DNA of 59,465 nt from Helochares maculicollis (Eukaryota; Arthropoda; Insecta; Coleoptera; Hydrophilidae). This document shows positions 55,201 through 59,465 of this stretch, in pieces (position 1 is the first letter of the stretch; each line of letters opens with the position of its first letter). The stretch is from assembly GCA_033557835.1 (NCBI GenBank), contig JAWQRO010000090.1, positions 1 through 59,465 on the forward strand, read 5' to 3'. Below the pieces are notes generated by a model. That model saw only the letters and a program-made list of their open reading frames with translations, ran no database searches and was not told the DNA's origin. The translations under genes and the position numbers were made by a program.

Positions 55201-56447
55201 TATTAAATTGATATTTTAAGTAGCCAAAAATATGATAAATATGATTTCTTAAGAGGGTGTTTGAAACTAGTCCATCCAAAAACTGTAATTTGGTTCTTTC
55301 AGTGAAATTATTACAAACTGAATGATTTGCAGAACAGATTTTCCTTCGTTATTTAATATAACATAAAAACATGTCAATTGAAGAACGGAATCACAAGAAA
55401 ATATATTTATTCGTATTAAATTGGCATAACTGTATTTTATATAACTGTTCTCTTCCAGCAACAAAGTTCTGTTTTAACAACGCCCTTTTACACTAATTAC
55501 TGGCATTTAAGTCATATTGTTCTTGCGTAATTTTCAAATCATATTGTGAAGGGATAAATTCGCAGTCGGGTGTTCAACTAGTGGTTAGAATACTGATGAA
55601 GGACAGATGAATTGAGCGACATCCATTGAAGCCGATTGCATCAGGCTTACATGGAACACTTTGTATATGAAGTGCTAGATTATCCAACAATTGTTCGTAC
55701 ATTGATAAACTATACTTAAATGTAAATACTGATATATTAAATTAATACTTGATAAAGCGGCAGCTGATACAAAATGATTAAATTGACGGGTATGAATCCA
55801 ATAGGATGGAACTTTAAAATTTAATTTAAAGTCAAACTAAATGTCAGAGACTTTTTAGCAATAACATTTACTGCAATACTACCTATAAATTGTAAAATTG
55901 TTTACAGCTTATTGCTGCAAATGTGCAGGAGAAGTAGCTTTAAGAAGAATTTAAAAGAGCATTATAAAACGATTCAATGAAAAAATAGATTTGTTGCAAA
56001 ATTCCCATTTAAATTGTCACATTAAACGACCATTGTGTCATAATACAGCAAGTTTAAATATAGAACGCGAAACACAATTAAGCTAATTTGCATTGAATAA
56101 GTTATTTGCAGAATGATACTAAAGATACTCTTTATATAAAATAAGATAATAGTACATTATAATAACAAAACTATTCAAACAGTAAGCGAATTTATAAGGT
56201 GGAAAATAATAAAAATCAGAATTTCTGTCCTGACGAAGGAATACAAAACCTTGCAATCACATAAAAATAAAATGTCAACTTACCTCCAGTACCAAGCACT
56301 TTGAGCAAATCGAAATTGGACATGTTCACCCGGTCTACACCGGAGAGATTCACTGAAAGAAAAAAACTCATTAGTAATGTTTATAACAAAAATTATAAAA
56401 ACAATCCGTAATCATAACTATGAATAATATAACGCACCTGGAGCCAT
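14321..56447 (-). CDS. RPS6KA5-like: MSK1/2-like dual-domain protein kinase, full gene (8 coding exons)
   Basis: This is a nuclear Ser/Thr kinase of the mitogen- and stress-activated (MSK) family. In animals MSKs are activated by ERK or p38 and phosphorylate histone H3 and CREB-type factors. Coding exons in transcript order: 56447-56438, 56352-56284, 46699-46481, 41880-41765, 26715-26518, 17484-17346, 16897-16720, 16211-14321. All introns are GT-AG and phases agree, giving 2820 nt and 939 residues. Human MSK1 is about 800 residues. The N-terminal AGC kinase spans about residues 17-288, with catalytic Lys49, Asp145, DFG at 163 and T-loop Ser182. The AGC tail carries hydrophobic-motif Ser346. 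The C-terminal CaMK-type kinase spans about 387-651, with Lys422, Asp509, DFG at 530 and T-loop Thr545. An LMTPD motif has Thr663, and a basic docking/NLS segment lies near 705-710. All key catalytic residues are present, so the enzyme should be active. Two tandem kinase domains also occur in RSK, but the YSFCGTIEYMAP loop and GYSYVAPS hydrophobic motif fit MSK better. The order and splice phases are seen directly; the start exon is inferred. Confidence 0.93.
16212..16719 (-). other. MSK intron 7 (508 nt)
   Basis: Bounded by donor GTATTT and acceptor TTTTTTAG. Nothing else seen. Confidence 0.9.
16720..16897 (-). CDS. RPS6KA5-like: MSK coding exon 7 (end of N-terminal kinase, AGC tail start)
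   Basis: Encodes residues 251-310. It contains LLVKDPRRRLGGG, with the conserved Arg that pairs with the APE Glu, and HPFFKSLDW at the end of the kinase domain. It then runs into the AGC tail motif IPAPFKPVI. Acceptor TTTTCAG|AT; donor ATAAG|GTATTT leaves AG to complete Arg310 in exon 8. Confidence 0.95.
16898..17345 (-). other. MSK intron 6 (448 nt)
   Basis: Bounded by donor GTAAGT and acceptor TTTTCAG. Nothing else seen. Confidence 0.9.
17346..17484 (-). CDS. RPS6KA5-like: MSK coding exon 6 (C-lobe of N-terminal kinase)
   Basis: Encodes residues 205-251. It opens with AVDWWSVGVLTYELLTGASP, the helix F region with the structural Asp207, then FTVEGERNTQQEISKRIL. Acceptor TTTCAG|GCC; donor CCAT|GTAAGT leaves one base that joins AT of the next exon to make Tyr. 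Confidence 0.96.
18996..19259 (-). CDS. Unassigned small ORF inside MSK intron 5
   Basis: An 87-codon ORF starting with ATG on the same strand as the gene. The N-terminal third is basic (EGNRKSYHRKCIGSL); the rest is acidic and Asn/Ser-rich (AIEDIEDE, DNNNLDERN, NDSTESENG). There is no signal peptide, membrane segment or family match that I recognise. The Kozak context is weak, and a stop lies immediately upstream in frame. It could be a chance ORF, an unused exon or part of a decayed transposon. Confidence 0.15.
   Translation of the reverse strand: MEGNRKSYHRKCIGSLGSKLEKDTIIDILKNGINKAIEDIEDETVFKRSDNNNLDERNTNGFINESNDSTESENGLNIASTNYVNNK
19880..20860 (+). pseudogene. Decayed jockey-like LINE, reverse transcriptase to C-terminus
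   Basis: Plus-strand frames show YHRIVRTINKAL, then an NKEWQDNLLYKINYHFP block for the usual FDKVWHxGLLYKLxxxLP, LLKAYLKNRQFRTRVNE, a GVLQVSVLGLTLYLIY block for GVPQGSVLGPxLYxLY, and DLPTTEYITLGTFADNTAILATHKDPIVAT. The FADD active-site box reads FADN at 20244-20255, so even this better-preserved domain has lost a catalytic Asp. A GHQSTAL..RKQQKIKENF end near 20770-20840 matches the jockey ORF2 C-terminus. Frameshifts and stops are numerous. It is antisense to the MSK gene. Confidence 0.85.
22187..22660. other. GC-richer patch in intron 5, unidentified
   Basis: Contains GCAGGCCCGACGCCCAGCCG and GGAAAGCCCCGGGGTTTATC in an otherwise AT-rich intron. A 63-codon minus-strand frame (22378-22187, with LQRKQFPLPPISGKAENL) is open across it. 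It may be an old mobile element; I cannot assign it. Confidence 0.3.
25760..26000 (+). repeat. Possible LTR or other transposon end with TATA box
   Basis: A GC-richer island in intron 5 with TATAAAAG at 25876-25883, about 30 nt upstream of GCCGTATAGCATG, plus GGGTT-GCTTT-AACCC (hairpin) and the phrase CTCTGGGGAGCCAAGGGCGC. This layout resembles the promoter region of an insect LTR. No paired copy, primer-binding site or target duplication was found. Confidence 0.25.
26518..26715 (-). CDS. RPS6KA5-like: MSK coding exon 5 (catalytic and activation loops)
   Basis: Encodes residues 139-204. The catalytic loop YRDIKLEN has Asp145 and Asn150, TDFG has Asp163, and the activation loop RAYSFCGTIEYMAPE has Ser182, equivalent to the T-loop Ser212 of human MSK1. 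The loop between DFG and the T-loop (LPRSGNSDQ) looks about two residues longer than in human MSK1. The last residue before the donor is Ile, where many AGC kinases have Lys in the GHDKAVDWW motif. Donor GATATT|GTAAGT. Confidence 0.97.
28490..28740. other. GC-richer patch in intron 4, unidentified
   Basis: Local rise in GC with open frames on the minus strand (28704-28417, ATG start, 95 codons). One alternative minus frame reads GRGRPTNKPPYICKAVPPAI. Not assignable to a family. Confidence 0.25.
29455..29885 (+). repeat. Retroposon 3' tail, copy 2 (better preserved)
   Basis: The 29794-29883 core matches copy 1 at 389-475. Upstream blocks include GCGCTTCTGGTGCTCCGATC, ATTTCAACTCGATGC, TCAAACCGGTGGAGG and CAAATTTCATCCATCTCATA, followed by a CACACAGACAG stretch. 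This is the style of 3' untranslated regions of arthropod non-LTR elements. The end is A-rich (GAATGTAAAAAAG). Likely a 5'-truncated insertion on the strand opposite to MSK. Confidence 0.6.
41765..41880 (-). CDS. RPS6KA5-like: MSK coding exon 4 (hinge to helix E)
   Basis: Encodes residues 100-138. It contains YVAGGELFTHL after the hinge and the EEEVRIYIGEIILALEHLH helix leading to the catalytic loop. Acceptor TTTCAG|AT; donor CACAGT|GTAAGT, a consensus site. It ends in phase 0 so that exon 5 opens with LGIIYRD. Confidence 0.95.
41881..46480 (-). other. MSK intron 3 (4.6 kb)
   Basis: Donor GTAAGG, acceptor TTTCAG. AT-rich, with short chance ORFs only; no repeat or gene recognised. Confidence 0.9.
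46481..46699 (-). CDS. RPS6KA5-like: MSK coding exon 3 (N-lobe of N-terminal kinase)
   Basis: Encodes residues 27-100. It completes the glycine loop (AYGKVFLVRK), carries the ATP-binding lysine in YAMKVLKK (Lys49) and the helix C region with its conserved Glu in the EHTKTERQVLE segment. It ends at the hinge (LHLIL), where GAT for Asp is split between exons. Acceptor CAG|CG; donor TTAG|GTAAGG. Confidence 0.96.
49030..49135. other. Short CG-rich patch in intron 2
   Basis: Contains GCACCGGCGGCACCGCGGTT within an AT-rich intron. No ORF or fold that I can assign; possibly a regulatory element or a transposon scrap. Confidence 0.25.
51600..51940 (+). repeat. Possible solo LTR
   Basis: A roughly 340-bp GC-richer block starting TGTCCATATC and ending near CTTGACA. 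An AATAAA (51913-51918) lies about 25 nt before the end, downstream of a CG-rich segment with CGACCTTCCTAAGGTCG and GATCCTTTCGGGACC. This layout fits U3-R-U5 of an insect LTR element. No internal coding region or second LTR was found nearby, and target duplications were not confirmed. Confidence 0.3.
54384..54420. repeat. 19-bp direct tandem duplication
   Basis: ATATCGTTGATCTATCCTC is repeated twice back to back with one difference at the end. A recent slippage or local duplication. Confidence 0.8.
56284..56352 (-). CDS. RPS6KA5-like: MSK coding exon 2 (start of N-terminal kinase domain)
   Basis: Translates in phase to a stretch containing NFDLLKVLGTG, the beginning of the glycine-rich loop of the AGC kinase domain, completed across the next intron (GTG-AYG). 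The acceptor is TTTCAG and the donor GGAG|GTAAG. It contains an internal Met (AACATGTCC) that could serve as an alternative start if exon 1 is not used. Residues 4-27 of the model. Confidence 0.9.
56353..56437 (-). other. MSK intron 1 (85 nt)
   Basis: Predicted from donor GTGCGT and acceptor TTTCTTTCAG with a strong T-run. It is much shorter than the introns that follow. Depends on the start-exon call. Confidence 0.55.
56438..56447 (-). CDS. RPS6KA5-like: MSK coding exon 1 (start codon, 10 coding nt)
   Basis: This is the predicted start: ATG GCT CCA G followed by donor GTGCGT. The single leftover G joins the TG that opens the next exon to make Val, giving a start of Met-Ala-Pro-Val-Asn-Leu. 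That aligns with the residues just before the kinase domain in vertebrate MSK1. The ATG has G at -3 and G at +4, a good Kozak context. The following intron is 85 nt and ends in a T-rich tract and TTTCAG. A possible acceptor (TTTTAG at 56454-56453) lies 5 nt before the ATG, so this could be a 15-nt internal exon or part of a longer first exon. A rival upstream exon ending at 57991 has the same phase, so the choice is inferred rather than proven. Confidence 0.6.
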
Positions 56448-56948
56448 AACTACTAAAATTAAAATGACATGTAACTTAAAAACAAATCAGAGCGCAGTTT
56501 TTGACGATGATATGTCCAAGAACGGACTGAAAATGTGAGTAAATTTTCAAGGTTTAAAAACACCGAATAGTATGGAAAAGGGCCACCATTCCTAAATCCA
56601 TTCTACAGAAAAAATTATTTGCCGGAGGTAATCTAAACCAGCCTTTACTTAATAGGTCTTTTCAATTTGTGAAAACTAATAGAAATAAAACACATCAAAA
56701 TAAAAGCAGGTAAGAATACCCACTTTACATATAAAAATCTGGAGACAATTGCTGCCTGCAGATAGAATTTGAATACTTTGTAAGGGTTGTCCATGCAGGT
56801 GGCATTTACTGCAGTAAAATTTTATGCGAGTAATTCAATGATCTGATACGTAATTTAGGTTTAACGTATTTACAACCATTGAATAAATGCAAAGTGACGC
56901 AAAACCGAAATAGTTTCATAAACAGCTTTTTAAATATTATAAAAAAAG

Positions 56949-56992
56949 TTATTGTGGAATTACGAAAATTTTATTGCGGAATTACAAAAGTT
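56949..56992. repeat. 22-bp imperfect tandem duplication
   Basis: TTATTGTGGAATTACGAAAATT followed by a copy with three changes (TTATTGCGGAATTACAAAAG...). It lies upstream of the predicted MSK start codon. Confidence 0.8.
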
Positions 56993-57990
56993 GTAATGTA
57001 ATTAGCATTGCGTAGCCCAATGTCAGAGGTAACAACGCGGTTTGGTTAAAGTTAAAGAATGAAAATTCGTTTTTATAACTATAATTGGCCTTAACTTCTA
57101 TACAATTTTCAGGTAATATGTTTATTACTTCGTTACTACATATTTGCAGCCATTACGTTTTCTGCTCTAATCACAAATGTAAACAAATTTTTCGTAACGA
57201 TAGTTAAACGCTAAATGCAAGAATATGCAGGTACTGTTAGAAAGTAACGTTATAAAGATTCATAAGCAGATTTTTTTGTAGTTGCTCAAGAGCATGCCAA
57301 CGTTTGCACTTATATTGTCAAATAATTGTTTCAACCTAAAGAACAATTGCTTATCCGATTAAAGTATCGCTTAAGCATGATTATTTCTATTCATTTATAT
57401 GATACAGTAACGACAAATTGTTAAATGCCTACTGAAAATATATTTTAAAAGAATATTAAACTGGGTGTAAAATCAAAGCTTCTACTTCCATGTCTTTCTT
57501 ATATTTTGTTTAAAAGTTTAATTTTCAGTTTTTCGTTCCGATCAATTAACAAGGACCAAAATGTAAGACCATGACGCACACAACGACCAATTACGATGGA
57601 TAAATTTAAAAGTTAGTATAAAATATAGTATACAATTGTGTATATTGCTCGATAAAAATTTCTTTGAGGATACATTGTAATGAATAATTTATAGTTAGCT
57701 ATAAAGAAAATTGCATCTCTTAGCAATTAAGTTAAAATGAGTAAAAAATTTTATCCACTTTTAGATTAATTGCCCCATATTATTTCAGAGTAAGATGATG
57801 ATGTCTTTAAAGATAGGCTTGAGATTCCATTTTAGTTCATAATTATTTTAAATCATATTATTCGGAATTTAAACAAAAATTGCTCGATATTACAATCAAG
57901 GTCATCTATTACAGCAGCCAATATTAAAATAAAATAAATACAACGCAATGGTAATTATCAATTTACTATACATTTTTTTCACAGTATTAC

Positions 57991-58200
57991 CTTGCCAAGG
58001 ACGAATGTTAATTCCAATGCGGTCAGTTGTTTTAGAGTTCTTTGGCGAGGCAAGAATTCCATCTCGGCGAAGTTTTACGTTGGTAGAAATTTGGCCTACA
58101 TTTCTCTTTCTCTTGTGAATGAATTTCAATCGCAGTGAATTGACGGAAGTGCACCAACGCGGTCTAGCTGGAGGTTATTTTGCTCGTCGGTTCGGCATTT
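57991..58200 (-). promoter_or_regulatory. CpG-rich candidate promoter/first exon of MSK
   Basis: This stretch is richer in GC and CpG than its surroundings and lies about 1.5 kb upstream of the predicted ATG on the gene's strand. It ends in a good splice donor (CAAG|GTAATA). The frame that splices in phase 1 into exon 2 is open from a stop near 58175 down to the donor (about 61 codons, including LRLKFIHKRKRN) but has no in-frame ATG. The simplest reading is a non-coding first exon plus core promoter. Alternatively it is an internal coding exon of a longer isoform whose start lies further upstream. No TATA box is evident. Inference only. Confidence 0.35.
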
Positions 58201-59465
58201 TTTTAGGTGTACCATCATATGAAGGAGACTTAGAAGAGAGAGTTTTATAATCTCTTGCATGTTATTACTATGTTAGATAATTGTCCTGTGTAATATTTTT
58301 ATTGTCTTCAATGCGTAATGCTAATTGCGCTAAAGTCAGCTATTATACTTAAAGTTAGGTTTAATTGAAATCGAGATGCGGGTTTATATAGTTTAGTCAT
58401 ATTTGTATTCAGGGTAAGCTATGCTGACTTATCGCTTGGAATGTAAGCGAACGGTGCAAGTTGCATGTAGGCAATGAGCTCACTCACTTTGTTGGACAAG
58501 TTTTACTTTTACGTGTACCGGTTACTACTTGGTAATAACAAGATATTCCAATATTTAAATTTTGAACGGGCCATTATGTTCGCTAACATGCCATTACATG
58601 TTATGTCCGGATTCAATTATTTTCACTTAATAATAGAAAGGTCATCATCTGTAATACTTTCTATTTAAGAGATTTAATCTCTTGAATGTATTTACAAGAA
58701 ACACTTTACTATCTTTAAATTAATTGCTGGCACAATTGCAATACCGTTTAATATCTCAATGACAATTACAGACTTATTTCAGTAAAAATGTTCGGTAGCA
58801 ACATCAGATATTCACTCGAAACGGAACTAGTTCGGTGATAAATAATCAAAGTTGACATATAATATTTAAAGATTTCACCAAAGACATTGGAAATGCATAA
58901 AAACATTTATTAAATAAAATTTTCGCATGCACATTTTGATTTCTATTAATTGGACAAATCTAAAATTGTGTTTTCTCGTACCTAGCTAAAATAGTAGTAG
59001 ATTAATAAAAACCGACAATTACGAGTAGCTATTTGATACATACTAACACTATGTGTATATGTATGTATATCTAGCCTACCCAGTAAAGATTCAAGTAAAG
59101 TTTACAGAATCGCTTTCACTTAGTCAGTTTATAGAAAGAAACTATTGGAAGCATAGATTTTCGATCTTTTATGTGGTCCGAATATTTTGTCTAATAATTA
59201 TAAAAGGTCAACAGTAAAAAAAGGTAACTCACGTAACGCCGGCAGCCTTTATAATTATTTGACAAAACAAATAAGATATTGTAGTATCTTTTCGAAACAG
59301 GTCAGTAAGCTATTGTTAGGTCAATAAAAGGAATGAATATCAGGAAAGAGCAATAGCTTGTTGTACTTCGAAACCCCTTAAAAGAAGGGACAGTTATTTC
59401 ATTAAGCAAAAACTAGAAAAGAGAACACATAGAATTTATCAAATGAAATGCTTTCATGAAATTTT
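58201..59465. other. Upstream flank, no gene recognised
   Basis: AT-rich DNA beyond the candidate promoter. It has one 64-codon plus-strand ORF (58474-58668) of no recognisable family. Any further upstream MSK exons would lie outside the window. Confidence 0.5.

Larger units (their letters stand above)
46700..56283 (-). other. MSK intron 2 (9.6 kb)
   Basis: Donor GTAAGT, acceptor TTTCAG. It holds a CG-rich patch at 49030-49135, a possible solo LTR at 51600-51940 and a 19-bp tandem duplication at 54384. Otherwise AT-rich with no gene recognised. Confidence 0.9.

Overview
The window is animal nuclear DNA, AT-rich, with large introns, GT-AG splice sites and decayed mariner and non-LTR retrotransposons. 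It most likely comes from an insect. A hemimetabolous or hemipteran-like genome is my guess from intron size and repeat style; the sequence does not prove it. I found no bacterial features, CRISPR array, rRNA, or tRNA I would defend.

One real gene dominates. On the minus strand, from about 56.45 kb down to 14.32 kb, eight coding exons encode a mitogen- and stress-activated kinase (MSK1/2, RPS6KA5-like; the Drosophila relative is JIL-1). The splice phases agree throughout. The exons sum to 2820 nt, or 939 residues plus stop. The order is an N-terminal AGC kinase domain, an AGC tail with hydrophobic motif, a C-terminal CaMK-type kinase domain, a MAPK docking/nuclear localisation segment, and an unusually long Ser-rich then basic tail. 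Introns are 85, 9584, 4600, 15049, 9033, 448 and 508 nt. The final exon holds the whole second kinase domain and the tail. A CpG-rich stretch at 57.99-58.20 kb is the best candidate for a promoter or first exon.

Region by region: 1-131 is the 3' end of a mariner element (transposase C-terminus plus terminal inverted repeat). 0.27-0.48 kb is a retroposon tail that recurs at 29.4-29.9 kb. 3.5-3.7 kb (minus) and 7.04-7.44 kb (plus) are two further mariner remnants. 7.86-9.82 kb (minus) is a decayed jockey-like LINE with recognisable endonuclease and reverse transcriptase. 9.8-14.0 kb is AT-rich 3' flank. 14.3-56.5 kb is the MSK gene. Its introns carry a second jockey-like LINE (19.88-20.86 kb, plus), a TATA-containing island (25.8-26.0 kb), the second retroposon tail and a possible solo LTR (51.6-51.94 kb). 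58.2-59.5 kb is upstream flank.

I did not find a clearly novel multi-gene system. The most interesting biology is the MSK gene itself: its long basic C-terminal extension, and a start codon that appears to sit in a tiny coding exon 85 nt before the kinase domain, with a competing phase-compatible upstream exon.
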